Assembly (NCBI GenBank): GCA_001897525.1 | Contig: MKTB01000002.1 | Coordinates: 1-64,000 of the forward strand | DNA from: Bacteroidetes bacterium 43-16 | GTDB taxonomy: Bacteria > Bacteroidota > Bacteroidia > Chitinophagales > Chitinophagaceae | Length of the DNA: 64,000 nucleotides | Reading direction: 5' to 3' | Shown here: positions 46,756 through 55,016 of the stretch, one piece after another | How positions within the stretch are numbered: the stretch's first letter is position 1 | How the letters are laid out: every line of letters begins with the position of its first letter | The notes under the pieces: generated by a model | Told to the model about the DNA's origin: nothing | Database searches by the model: none | What the model saw: only the letters and a program-made list of their open reading frames with translations | Position numbers and translations under genes: made by a program

Positions 46756-47916
46756 ATGGAAGTAAACGGAAAAAATATAACCGGGATCATCAAATACCTG
46801 TATGAGAAAAGACTGAACCAGACCGCTTCTGAAGAAGTGCTCCAGAGCTGGAGCAACCTGACAGACCCGGAAGCGCGGATGCACCTGAACCAGTTGTTCC
46901 AGACCTGGGGCTATACCCAGGAGCAGGTAGAAGAAGAATTGCAGCGCTATTTTTCGGGCACCGGCCCGGCTGCTAACGATCTACCCAAAGCCCCGGTATC
47001 GCCTGTACCTGCAGCAGCACCCGTACAGGCCGCCAACTATAATACAGCGCCTACGCCACCGGTACAACAACCGTCAGCTCAAAAAAAATCACGATCCAAC
47101 GCCTGGATCTGGATCATCCTGCTCCCTGTACTGGCTGCAGGTGGATATGTCCTGTATAAATTCCAGCAATTCAAAAACCTGCATTACCTCTACGTCACAA
47201 CAGACAATGTTTCTATCCGCGACCATGAAGGCAACAACATAGGGCGTATGGACATCTTTGCCTCTAACAATTCCGTGTCCTTCTTAAGGACAACAGACAT
47301 CAATACCTATCCCATCAAAGTAGGCGATAATATCTACCAATGCAGAAGAGTCCTTTTTGACAGCACCTCCTTTACCAGTTTCCTGCTGAATAAAAAAGAA
47401 GCCTTTGGCTACGTGAATGAAAACTATGTGATCGAAGACAAAGATAACTTCATCGTCTACCGCAATGTCTTCCAGGTGATCAACAGTGTGAAAAATGAAA
47501 ATGCCCAGCTGACCTCTCCGTTCCGGAAAACAATTGTGGGCAGCATCCGCCAAAACCCGGCCATGAAAGAACTGTATATCGTGAATGCCTGTAGTAACAC
47601 CGATAAAAATTACAGTGCGCTCATCGCCCTTAAAAACAAAAGTGATATCCACCAGGTCGTCGCCCTGCTCTCAGACGGGAAATACTATATTTTCTCCGGC
47701 AACCCGGTGAAACAGGAATATGAAGCGCCCAAACCGTTTCAATATAAAGTACCGGGCGTAGAGGAACTACTGCCTTACCAAAACGATAACGTCCTGTTTA
47801 AATATGTCAATAAAACATACTTTATCTTTGAGTGTAATGGTACCGCAAAAGACTATTATACCGTATTAGATGATAAAGGCTTGATCGATTATGCTAAATA
47901 TTCTTTTGAACCTTAA
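46756..47916 (+). CDS. Single-pass protein with FecR-N-like cytoplasmic domain and periplasmic SH3-like domain
   Basis: The product is 386 residues. Residues 1-60 are a helical domain (IIKYLYEKRLNQTASEEVL, SWSNLTDPEA, HLNQLFQTWG) homologous to the start of the next protein and similar in pattern to the N-terminal domain of FecR anti-sigma factors. A Pro/Gln-rich linker (75-115) leads to a membrane helix (about 118-135, WIWIILLPVLAAGGYVLY). The periplasmic part begins LYVTTDNVSIRDHEGNNIG, reminiscent of bacterial SH3 domains, which often bind peptidoglycan. There is no signal peptide. Function unknown; a sensor or scaffold coupling wall and cytoplasm is plausible. Confidence 0.68.
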   Translation: MEVNGKNITGIIKYLYEKRLNQTASEEVLQSWSNLTDPEARMHLNQLFQTWGYTQEQVEEELQRYFSGTGPAANDLPKAPVSPVPAAAPVQAANYNTAPTPPVQQPSAQKKSRSNAWIWIILLPVLAAGGYVLYKFQQFKNLHYLYVTTDNVSIRDHEGNNIGRMDIFASNNSVSFLRTTDINTYPIKVGDNIYQCRRVLFDSTSFTSFLLNKKEAFGYVNENYVIEDKDNFIVYRNVFQVINSVKNENAQLTSPFRKTIVGSIRQNPAMKELYIVNACSNTDKNYSALIALKNKSDIHQVVALLSDGKYYIFSGNPVKQEYEAPKPFQYKVPGVEELLPYQNDNVLFKYVNKTYFIFECNGTAKDYYTVLDDKGLIDYAKYSFEP

Positions 47917-47941
47917 ATTTGTACACTAAAACAAGTTAGAA

Positions 47942-48823
47942 ATGATTAACCGTAACAATATCGTTGAATTCATCAGCTTCCTCTATCTAAAAAAATTCAA
48001 TCAACCGGCACCACAGGACCTGCTGGATTCCTGGTCCGGACTGAACGACAATGAAACCTCGATCCACCTGAACGGGCTGTACCGTCACTGGAACCTTGAT
48101 GCCATCAGCTCCAAGAACTATGAACAAGAGTTCCTGAACCGGGGAAATGCCGCTGCGCATACACCTATTTTCCCAAGCCCAGCACCGGCAAGCACTACTA
48201 ATTACCAACAGCAAAACTTTACGCCCAATCCGGCACCCCAACAACAATATACACAAGCGCCTACGCCCCCTGCTCCAAAGAAAGGCGGTTCCGGCTGGAT
48301 CATCGGCATACTGCTGGCAGTGATCGCTGCAGGTGCAGGCTACTACGTCTGGGACCTGAACAAGAAAGACACCTCTGCCCCGCCTGATGTAACCGCTACA
48401 GACAACAACATCAGAAAAGCAGATACCGTGCAGAAAACACCGGTACCCGTACAGGCCCCCAAACCGGAACAAACAGAAGAGGATAAGAAAAATGCAAGAG
48501 TCATTCATGACCTGCTCTATGCAGAGAGTGGCCGCAGCTTTGATGACATCTACAAATACTTTGATCCGAACCTGGAGCGCTACTGGGGCATCAACTACCC
48601 TACTTACGATGAATTGAAGGCCGAGTATGAAAAAACTTGGTCGAAAACCGAAAGCAACGAGCACTCTAATGTGCGCATCAATAAAGTAGCAGACAATACT
48701 TATGATGTGATGAGCACCTACTCTTTCTTCTCCCTGAAAGATCAGAAACAGAAAAGAGTAGATTCCAAAATACGTTTCGTATTCAATAAAGAAAATAAAA
48801 TAATACGATCTTACGGTTTATAA
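47942..48823 (+). CDS. Second single-pass protein with the shared FecR-N-like domain
   Basis: The product is 293 residues. Residues 1-60 (FISFLYLKKFNQPAPQDLL, SWSGLNDNET, HLNGLYRHWN) match the preceding protein position by position. A Gln/Pro-rich linker (about 70-115) and a membrane helix (about 118-135, WIIGILLAVIAAGAGYYVW) follow. The C-terminal 120 residues (IHDLLYAESGRSFDDIYKYF ... KIRFVFNKENKIIRSYG) look like a compact alpha+beta domain, perhaps NTF2-like. A weak internal promoter box (TAAATTTG, 47914-47921) lies just upstream. It is the last gene of the operon, followed by hairpins and a strong terminator. Confidence 0.67.
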   Translation: MINRNNIVEFISFLYLKKFNQPAPQDLLDSWSGLNDNETSIHLNGLYRHWNLDAISSKNYEQEFLNRGNAAAHTPIFPSPAPASTTNYQQQNFTPNPAPQQQYTQAPTPPAPKKGGSGWIIGILLAVIAAGAGYYVWDLNKKDTSAPPDVTATDNNIRKADTVQKTPVPVQAPKPEQTEEDKKNARVIHDLLYAESGRSFDDIYKYFDPNLERYWGINYPTYDELKAEYEKTWSKTESNEHSNVRINKVADNTYDVMSTYSFFSLKDQKQKRVDSKIRFVFNKENKIIRSYGL

Positions 48824-48835
48824 ATAAAGGTATCC

Positions 48836-48892
48836 TTATGGAGCGCGTCTGCTCTCCGGCGATCATTTCCCGCCGGAACAGGGCCTCCATAA
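48836..48892 (+). other. Nested inverted repeats after the SEDS-PBP operon
   Basis: An outer 8-bp stem (TTATGGAG 48836-48843 with CTCCATAA 48885-48892) encloses an inner 6-bp stem (CCGGCG 48856-48861 with CGCCGG 48871-48876). It could be a 3' end structure or a small structured RNA; no known family recognised. Confidence 0.4.
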
Positions 48893-48922
48893 AACATAGT
48901 TTTATCAATTATCTTAAAATTG

Positions 48923-48954
48923 TTTCGCCAAACAGCCTCAAATCAGTAAATTTG
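48923..48954 (+). promoter_or_regulatory. Predicted maeB promoter, embedded in the upstream terminator
   Basis: TTTC at 48923-48926, a 20-nt spacer and a perfect TAAATTTG -7 box at 48947-48954. The -7 box lies in the loop and 3' arm of the terminator hairpin at 48930-48963. Confidence 0.5.
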
Positions 48955-48963
48955 AGGCTGTTT
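48930..48963 (+). terminator. Terminator of the SEDS-PBP operon
   Basis: A perfect 14-bp stem (AAACAGCCTCAAAT with ATTTGAGGCTGTTT) with a 6-nt loop, then TGTTTTAT. Confidence 0.88.
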
Positions 48964-48999
48964 GTTTTATAAAAACAGACCGCACAAACAAGTAAAACA

Positions 49000-51273
49000 A
49001 TGGATACCAAAAGAAATATTCAACAAGAAGCACTGGATTATCATGCTAACGGCCGACCAGGAAAAATAAAAGTAGTCCCTACAAAAAACACAAAGACACA
49101 AAGAGATCTTTCCCTGGCCTACTCTCCGGGCGTTGCAGAACCTTGTTTAAAAATTAAAGAAAACACAGAAGATGTTTATAAATATACGGCTAAAGGCAAC
49201 CTGGTAGCCGTAATTAGTAACGGTACTGCGGTACTGGGACTGGGCAATATCGGCCCCGAGGCCAGTAAACCCGTCATGGAAGGAAAAGGCGTACTGTTCA
49301 AGATCTTTGCCGATATTGATGTATTTGACCTGGAGCTCAACACCAAAAGCATTGACGAATTTGTTACCGTAGTAAAAGCCCTGGAGCCTACCTTCGGTGG
49401 TGTCAACCTCGAAGATATTAAAGCCCCGGAATGTTTTGAGATCGAGCGCAGGCTTAAGGAAGAGATGAACATTCCCGTGATGCACGATGACCAGCACGGC
49501 ACCGCCATGATCTCCGGAGCCGCATTGATCAATGCACTCGAGATCGTGAATAAAGATATTACCACCATCAAAATGGTCGTGAGCGGGGCGGGTGCAGCAG
49601 CCGTTGCCTGCTCCAGGATGTACCTGAACCTGGGTGTATCCAAAGACAACATTACCATGTTTGATGTAGATGGTGTGATCAATAAGGAACGCACCAATCT
49701 CGATGAAAGCCGTATGTTCTTTGCCCGTGACATAGGCAATATCAGTATGGCCGATGCCCTGGTGGATGCAGATGTATTTATAGGTCTGAGCGCAGGTAAT
49801 ATCCTGAGCCAGGACATGGTGCGCGCTATGGCCAAAGACCCTATCGTCTTTGCTATGGCCAACCCGAATCCCGAGATCACCTATGATGAAGCCGTGGCTG
49901 CACGCCCCGATATCATCATGGCTACAGGAAGAAGCGATTATCCTAACCAGGTAAACAATGTACTCGGCTTTCCCTTCATCTTCAGAGGCGCGCTGGACGT
50001 AAGGGCTACTGCCATTAACGAAGAAATGAAAATGGCTGCCGCCTACGCATTGGCGGCGCTTGCCAAACAACCGGTACCCGAAATAGTGACCAAAGCCTAT
50101 GGCCTTAAATCCATGACCTTCGGCCGCGACTATATCATACCCAAACCCCTGGACCCGAGATTGCTGTCTACCGTAGCTCCTGCTATTGCCAAAGCAGCAA
50201 TGGAAACAGGAGTTGCACGCACTCCTATAGCCGATTTTGAAGCATACAAGCTGGAATTGAACGACCGTTTAGGGATCAACAACTCTATCATCCGCCTGGT
50301 CAATGCCAAAGCACGGCAGAATCCGCAAAGAATCGTTTTTGCCGAGGCCGATAATGTCAAAGTACTGAAAGCAGCCCAGATCGTAGAAGAAGAAGGCTTT
50401 GCTTTCCCGATCTTACTGGGCAATGAAAAACGCATCAATCAACTCATTGCAGAGCATAACATAGAATTAAAAAACCCGGTGATCATAGATCCGCGCAGCG
50501 ATGCCTCTATGAGTAAAAGGATCGCATACGGAGAACAGTTCTTTGCAGAACGCCCGAGAAAAGGCATGAATGCCTATGAAGCCAAGAAGATCATGCGCGA
50601 GCGTAACTACTTCGGCTGCATGATGGTGGCTAACGGCGAAGCAGACGGGCTTATCAGTGGCCTCACCAGGAGTTACCCGGAAACCATCCGTCCTGCCCTG
50701 CAGACCATAGGTAAAGCCCCCGGTGTGAACAAAGTAGCCGGTATGTATATCGTCCTGACCCCGAAAGGGCCTTTATTCCTGGCAGATGCAACCGTCAACC
50801 TTACGCCTAATGCAGAAGAGCTGGCAGAGATCGCACAACTGGCGGCTGAAGAAGTTGCCCGGTTTAATATTGAACCTAAAGTAGCCATGCTCTCCTACTC
50901 CAATTTCGGCAGCAGCGATACCCCTGAAGCACGTATGATGGGCACAGCGGCACGCATTGCAAAAGAGCGCAACCCGGACCTCATCATCGATGGAGAAATA
51001 CAGGCAGGACTGGCTTTTGATACCGCAGTGCTTAAAGAGAACTATCCCTTCTCCGACCTGGTAGGCGGTGGTGTCAATACCCTCATCTTCCCTAATCTTT
51101 CTTCGGGCAACATTGCGTATAACCTGCTTAAAGAAGTCGCAGATTTTGAGATCATAGGCCCTATCCTTTTAGGACTGAACAAGCCGGTACATATTTTACA
51201 ACTAGGCAGTTCTGTACAGCAGATCGTGAATATGGTAGCTATGACTGCATTTGACGCACAAGGTAACAGATAA
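49000..51273 (+). CDS. maeB: NADP-dependent malic enzyme (malic domain plus phosphotransacetylase-like domain)
   Basis: The 757-residue product is the usual size of MaeB. The N-terminal half is malic enzyme: YSPGVAEPC, the metal/substrate block MHDDQHGTAMISGAAL and a Rossmann loop VSGAGAAAVACSR. From about residue 430 a phosphotransacetylase-like domain follows (RIVFAEADNVKVLKAAQIV, then PLFLADATVNLTPNAEEL and MLSYSNFGSS). That domain is regulatory, usually acetyl-CoA responsive, in characterised MaeB proteins. It decarboxylates malate to pyruvate with NADPH formation in the cytoplasm. The following RDD and acpH genes are 5 and 7 nt apart, so the three may form an operon. Confidence 0.95.
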   Translation: MDTKRNIQQEALDYHANGRPGKIKVVPTKNTKTQRDLSLAYSPGVAEPCLKIKENTEDVYKYTAKGNLVAVISNGTAVLGLGNIGPEASKPVMEGKGVLFKIFADIDVFDLELNTKSIDEFVTVVKALEPTFGGVNLEDIKAPECFEIERRLKEEMNIPVMHDDQHGTAMISGAALINALEIVNKDITTIKMVVSGAGAAAVACSRMYLNLGVSKDNITMFDVDGVINKERTNLDESRMFFARDIGNISMADALVDADVFIGLSAGNILSQDMVRAMAKDPIVFAMANPNPEITYDEAVAARPDIIMATGRSDYPNQVNNVLGFPFIFRGALDVRATAINEEMKMAAAYALAALAKQPVPEIVTKAYGLKSMTFGRDYIIPKPLDPRLLSTVAPAIAKAAMETGVARTPIADFEAYKLELNDRLGINNSIIRLVNAKARQNPQRIVFAEADNVKVLKAAQIVEEEGFAFPILLGNEKRINQLIAEHNIELKNPVIIDPRSDASMSKRIAYGEQFFAERPRKGMNAYEAKKIMRERNYFGCMMVANGEADGLISGLTRSYPETIRPALQTIGKAPGVNKVAGMYIVLTPKGPLFLADATVNLTPNAEELAEIAQLAAEEVARFNIEPKVAMLSYSNFGSSDTPEARMMGTAARIAKERNPDLIIDGEIQAGLAFDTAVLKENYPFSDLVGGGVNTLIFPNLSSGNIAYNLLKEVADFEIIGPILLGLNKPVHILQLGSSVQQIVNMVAMTAFDAQGNR

Positions 51274-51278
51274 ATATT

Positions 51279-52070
51279 ATGGCAAAGCTGAACGTACTCA
51301 CACCCTTTAATATTGAACTGGAATTTGATATTGCACCACTCGGCAAAAGAGCCCTGGCCTACTTTATCGACGTGATGGTGGGTGTGGTCTATGTATTAGT
51401 GCTGCACCTCACTATTTTAGAGACCGCCATTGCCTTTGAAGGGCTGTTTGACGTGTCCCAGTTCTTCCTCATCACATTGCCTTTATTCTTTTATCATTTC
51501 TTTAGTGAGATGCTCATGAATGGCCAGTCTGTAGGGAAAAAGATTGTGGGCATCCGGGTAGTGAATAAAAACGGTAATGCAGCCAGCATCAGCCAATATT
51601 TATTGCGCTGGATCTTATCCCTGCCTAATATCGTTTTTGTTCCGGTGGTAGGCTACGTAGTCTGGCTCAATCCCTGGCTGGGCTTTATGATGATCGGCAT
51701 GATGGCTCTACCCGATACCATCTGCTATGCCGTCACCAAAGCCGGGCAAAGGATCGGCGACCTGGCCGGCAACACAGTTGTGGTGAATACCAAGCACAGT
51801 ATGGACATAGAACAGACCATATTCCGCGAAGTATCCGTAGATACCGGCTACCAGCCCAAGTATCCGCAGGTCATGCGCCTTACCGACAAAGACATCAATA
51901 ACCTGCGCAACCTCTTACAACAGAAACGGACCAAAGACCTGGACACCTACACCCTTCGTGTATCCCAGAGAATAGAGGCCGTACTCAAGATCACCAATGA
52001 CAGCGGTGACCCGTACTATTTTTTCGAAGCCCTGCTGACCGACTATAACTATTACGTACAAACCAAATAA
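51279..52070 (+). CDS. RDD family membrane protein
   Basis: The 263-residue product opens with an RDD-type domain: FNIELEFDIAPLGKRALAYFIDVMV, helices at about 29-50 and 60-80, a conserved NGQSVGKKIVGIRVV stretch, two further hydrophobic segments near 110-150, and GQRIGDLAGNTVVV. The C-terminal 80 residues are cytoplasmic and charged. RDD proteins are poorly understood; some are linked to ion or amine transport. It lies 5 nt after maeB. Confidence 0.85.
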   Translation: MAKLNVLTPFNIELEFDIAPLGKRALAYFIDVMVGVVYVLVLHLTILETAIAFEGLFDVSQFFLITLPLFFYHFFSEMLMNGQSVGKKIVGIRVVNKNGNAASISQYLLRWILSLPNIVFVPVVGYVVWLNPWLGFMMIGMMALPDTICYAVTKAGQRIGDLAGNTVVVNTKHSMDIEQTIFREVSVDTGYQPKYPQVMRLTDKDINNLRNLLQQKRTKDLDTYTLRVSQRIEAVLKITNDSGDPYYFFEALLTDYNYYVQTK

Positions 52071-52077
52071 AGCTATT

Positions 52078-52680
52078 TTGAATTACTTAGGCCACGCTTA
52101 CCTGTCTTTCGGACACACAGAACTATTAGTCGGTAATATGATAGGTGATTATGTAAAGGGCAATGAAGCCCTGCATCGGCTGCCTCCGGGTATTCAAAAA
52201 GGGGTCATACTGCACCGGAACATCGACAGCTATACCGATATGCACCCGGCAACGGCAAAGTGCAAAACATTTTTCAGGGAAGATTACAGGCTCTATGCCG
52301 GTGCTTTTGTAGATAGTATGTTTGATCACTTTATCGCTAACGATCCGCAGTGTTTTGAAAGCGAGCAGGCCTTATTTGACTTCACACAGGAGACTTATGC
52401 CGTAATAGAGCAACACCTGGACCTCTTGCCCGAAAAATTCCGGCTTATGTTCCGCCATATGCAGGCCGAGAACTGGCTCTACCGCTACCGTACATTGAAA
52501 GGGATGCAAAAGTCCTTCCAGGGACTGGTGCACCGGGCACAATACCTGGAAACAGGGGCAGAAAGCGCTTATACCACATTAGTGACCAACTTTTATACCC
52601 TGAACCAGTTTTACTACGAATTTATTGATGAAGTAAAAAATTACGTGAAGGAATCTATAGCAAAAATACTTATACAATAA
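52078..52680 (+). CDS. acpH: Acyl carrier protein phosphodiesterase family protein
   Basis: A TTG start at 52078 yields MNYLGHAYLSFGHTELLVGN, the typical N-terminus of the AcpH/DUF479 family. Further conserved parts are MIGDYVKG and the HRNIDSYTDMHP block with the His/Asp residues expected for the HD-like metallohydrolase core. The product is 200 residues, normal length. AcpH removes the 4'-phosphopantetheine arm from holo-ACP. No ATG fits better, so TTG is the likely start. It is 7 nt after the RDD gene. Confidence 0.88.
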   Translation: MNYLGHAYLSFGHTELLVGNMIGDYVKGNEALHRLPPGIQKGVILHRNIDSYTDMHPATAKCKTFFREDYRLYAGAFVDSMFDHFIANDPQCFESEQALFDFTQETYAVIEQHLDLLPEKFRLMFRHMQAENWLYRYRTLKGMQKSFQGLVHRAQYLETGAESAYTTLVTNFYTLNQFYYEFIDEVKNYVKESIAKILIQ

Positions 52681-52793
52681 GGTGATCAGCAGATAAAATC
52701 ATGTAATAAATCATCATGCATTAAAATTATCTTAAAAAAACTGCCGGACGGCAATACTCATTGCCCGTATTAAAAAAGATAGAAATAATATTG

Positions 52794-52801
52794 TAACTTT
52801 G
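52794..52801 (+). promoter_or_regulatory. Possible -7 promoter box before the hydrolase gene
   Basis: TAACTTTG fits TAnnTTTG, but no TTTG-like -33 box lies at the right distance. A terminator-like hairpin follows within 13 nt. Confidence 0.3.
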
Positions 52802-52813
52802 AGGCATTCATTG

Positions 52814-52858
52814 AACCATCAATAACACTTGCTTGTTGCTATTGATGGTTTTTTATTT
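52814..52858 (+). terminator. Terminator-like hairpin between acpH and the hydrolase
   Basis: A perfect 11-bp stem (AACCATCAATA with TATTGATGGTT), a 15-nt loop and a T-rich tail. It may end the maeB-acpH unit, or act as a leader attenuator if the upstream -7 box is used. Confidence 0.72.
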
Positions 52859-52885
52859 TATAAAAAAATTTCGACATTTAGAATC

Positions 52886-54070
52886 ATGAAGATCTTCAGG
52901 ATTGCACCCTATATAAGTACCCTTGTTACCTCTGTAATGCTTTACACAGCACCCGTAGCTGCAAAAGATGCCAATGCTACCAAAGTGAACTACGCAGACA
53001 CCAATAGTTTAGTGAACAGGAGGATCATCGATTCCTTAGACCGCTACTACAATATCCAGGTATCCAGAGGCTTCAACGGCAGCGTACTGGTAGGACATAA
53101 AGGCAAAGTACTGTACAAAAGACATTTCGGGATGGCTGACAGGACCACCGGTACTCCCTTGAGCGATTTCACCTCTACCCAGCTGTCTTCTACCTCTAAA
53201 CCTTTCACGGCTACCGCTATACTCTGGCTCAACCAGAACAAATACCTGGACATCAATCTCCCGGTAAATGCTTACCTGAAAGATTTCCCCTACCCTAATA
53301 TCACGGTAAAAATGCTCTTACACCACAGAAGTGGTTTACCCAATTACACCAGCACACGCTTACCGCGCTGGGCTTCTAAAGGACCTATGTATAATTTAGA
53401 CCTGCAAAGCTACCTGGCGGCATACAAGCCTAAATTGCTGTCTACTCCCGATACCCGTTTCAACTATTGTAACACGAATTATGCCCTTCTGGGAAGGATC
53501 GTAGAGGAAGTCTCCGGGATTCCTTTTAAACAATTCATGAGAGAGCTCATTTTCGAGCCATTAGGTATGAAAAACACCTTTGTTTTTGATCCCCAGGACA
53601 ATTACAGTAACCGCAGCTTATCGGTAAGCTATCGGCCTAACTGGGCTATTTTTGAAAACAACCATGAAGACGGTGTTTATGGCGACAAGGGGATCTACAG
53701 CACAGTAGAGGATATGTACCTCTGGGACCAGTCTTTTTACAACAATAAGATCCTGAGCGGCCAGACCTTAAAAGCAGCCTATACAGGCCTTCCCGTGGAT
53801 TCGAGAGGCATTAAGAAATATGGCCTGGGATGGCGTATGTATGATTTCCTGAACGGGCAGAAAGTGATCTTCCATAACGGCTGGTGGCATGGCAACAACT
53901 CCGTGTTCTACCGCTTTATCCAGGAGAATACCACCATTATCGTACTGGGCAATAAATTCAATAAAAAGATCTACGATCAGGGTAAAGAAGTGTACCAGAT
54001 CCTGCGCAACGTAGCACCGCAGACCTTCCTGTGCACATTTGACAACAGCACCGAAACAAGCGAGGAATAA
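52886..54070 (+). CDS. Serine beta-lactamase-family hydrolase (class C/EstB fold), secreted
   Basis: The ATG at 52886 (MKIFRIAPYISTLVTSV) starts a signal peptide ending near PVAAKD. The frame runs further upstream, but only through the terminator hairpin. The mature protein has the beta-lactamase-family motifs SSTSKPFT (SxxK, Ser102 to Lys105), YCN (Tyr194 to Asn196) and HNGWWHG (an HxG equivalent of KTG). It contains the MLLHHRSGLPNY stretch typical of this group. The substrate cannot be told from sequence: members include D-aminopeptidases, esterases and true beta-lactamases. It acts outside the cytoplasmic membrane. Confidence 0.88.
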   Translation: MKIFRIAPYISTLVTSVMLYTAPVAAKDANATKVNYADTNSLVNRRIIDSLDRYYNIQVSRGFNGSVLVGHKGKVLYKRHFGMADRTTGTPLSDFTSTQLSSTSKPFTATAILWLNQNKYLDINLPVNAYLKDFPYPNITVKMLLHHRSGLPNYTSTRLPRWASKGPMYNLDLQSYLAAYKPKLLSTPDTRFNYCNTNYALLGRIVEEVSGIPFKQFMRELIFEPLGMKNTFVFDPQDNYSNRSLSVSYRPNWAIFENNHEDGVYGDKGIYSTVEDMYLWDQSFYNNKILSGQTLKAAYTGLPVDSRGIKKYGLGWRMYDFLNGQKVIFHNGWWHGNNSVFYRFIQENTTIIVLGNKFNKKIYDQGKEVYQILRNVAPQTFLCTFDNSTETSEE

Positions 54071-54077
54071 TCGTATA

Positions 54078-54109
54078 TTGCAAACCGAATACTCTATTTT
54101 ATAAATTTG
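54078..54109 (+). promoter_or_regulatory. Predicted promoter of rfbF
   Basis: TTG at 54078-54080, a 21-nt spacer and TAAATTTG at 54102-54109. The start codon at 54122 is only 12 nt beyond the -7 box, so the mRNA would be nearly leaderless. Confidence 0.5.
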
Positions 54110-54121
54110 TCATCAAGCAAC

Positions 54122-54895
54122 ATGAAAGTAGTAATTTTTGCCGGCGGAAGAGGCACCAGGATTTCAGAAGAATCACAGTTGAGACCCAAACCAATGATCG
54201 AAATTGGTGGTAAGCCTATCCTGTGGCATATCATGAAAACGTATGCCTACTACGGCCATACAGAATTTATTATTTGCCTGGGCTATAAAGGATGGCATAT
54301 CAAAGAATACTTTGCCAACTATTTCCTGCACAATGCCGATATGACGGTAGACCTGCAGCATAATAGTATAGAATACCATAACAATAATGCTGAGCCCTTT
54401 AAAGTAACGATGATCGATACCGGTCTCGATACCATGACGGCAGGCAGGCTCAAGCGCGTGCTGCCTTACACCAACAATGAACCTTTTTTACTGACCTACG
54501 GGGACGGGCTGATTGATGCCAATATTAACGAAGTTATTAATTTCCATCAGCAGACCGGGAAGATCTGTACCATGACCTCCATCCAGGCAGGCAGCCGCTT
54601 TGGCGTGATCAAAATGGATGATAAAGGGATTATCGAATCTTTCCAGGAAAAGCCGAAAGACAGCGGTTCCTGGATCAATGCAGGCTACTTTGTACTGCAA
54701 CCCGAGATCAAAAATTACCTCCAGGGCGATATGGATGATATTATGTGGGAGGCAGATCCTATGACTGCTTTAGCAAAAGACAGTGAGATAGCTGCCTATA
54801 AACATGATGGCTTCTGGAAATGTATGGACACCTTAAGAGAGAAAGAAGAACTGGAAGCGATGTGGGAAAAAGGCGCTCAATGGAAGTGCTGGTGA
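54122..54895 (+). CDS. rfbF: Glucose-1-phosphate cytidylyltransferase
   Basis: The product is 257 residues from the ATG at 54122 (MKVVIFAGGRGTRISEES). The sugar-nucleotidyltransferase signature GGRGTR is followed by KPMIEIGGKPILWHIMK, then LTYGDGL with the metal-binding Asp. It makes CDP-glucose from CTP and glucose-1-phosphate, the first step to CDP-3,6-dideoxyhexoses in O-antigen. The next gene, rfbG, uses the product. Confidence 0.95.
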   Translation: MKVVIFAGGRGTRISEESQLRPKPMIEIGGKPILWHIMKTYAYYGHTEFIICLGYKGWHIKEYFANYFLHNADMTVDLQHNSIEYHNNNAEPFKVTMIDTGLDTMTAGRLKRVLPYTNNEPFLLTYGDGLIDANINEVINFHQQTGKICTMTSIQAGSRFGVIKMDDKGIIESFQEKPKDSGSWINAGYFVLQPEIKNYLQGDMDDIMWEADPMTALAKDSEIAAYKHDGFWKCMDTLREKEELEAMWEKGAQWKCW

Positions 54896-54897
54896 TG

Positions 54898-54967
54898 TGA
54901 TGGGTGATGAGTGATAGGTGATAGGTGATGGGTGATATGTGATATGTGATATGTGATATGTGATAAG
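54898..54967. repeat. Tandem 7-bp repeats, array 1 (rfbF 3' flank)
   Basis: Ten consecutive 7-bp units of TGATRNG type (TGATGGG, TGATAGG, TGATATG four times in a row, TGATAAG) begin 3 nt after the rfbF stop. Confidence 0.85.
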
Positions 54968-55016
54968 AGATGAATGATTGAATCACGGAATAACACCCAC
55001 CTAAGCTCCATAATTA

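Noticed and set aside
47987-48664. Minus-strand open frame (225 codons) opposite the last operon gene
   Set aside because: Low-complexity Val/Cys/Ile composition is typical of the antisense of a Gln/Pro/Ala-rich gene; no start context.
49147-50070. Long minus-strand open frame (307 codons) opposite maeB
   Set aside because: It is the complement of a firmly identified enzyme gene, has no family resemblance, and is rich in His/Ile/Gly as expected for an antisense frame.
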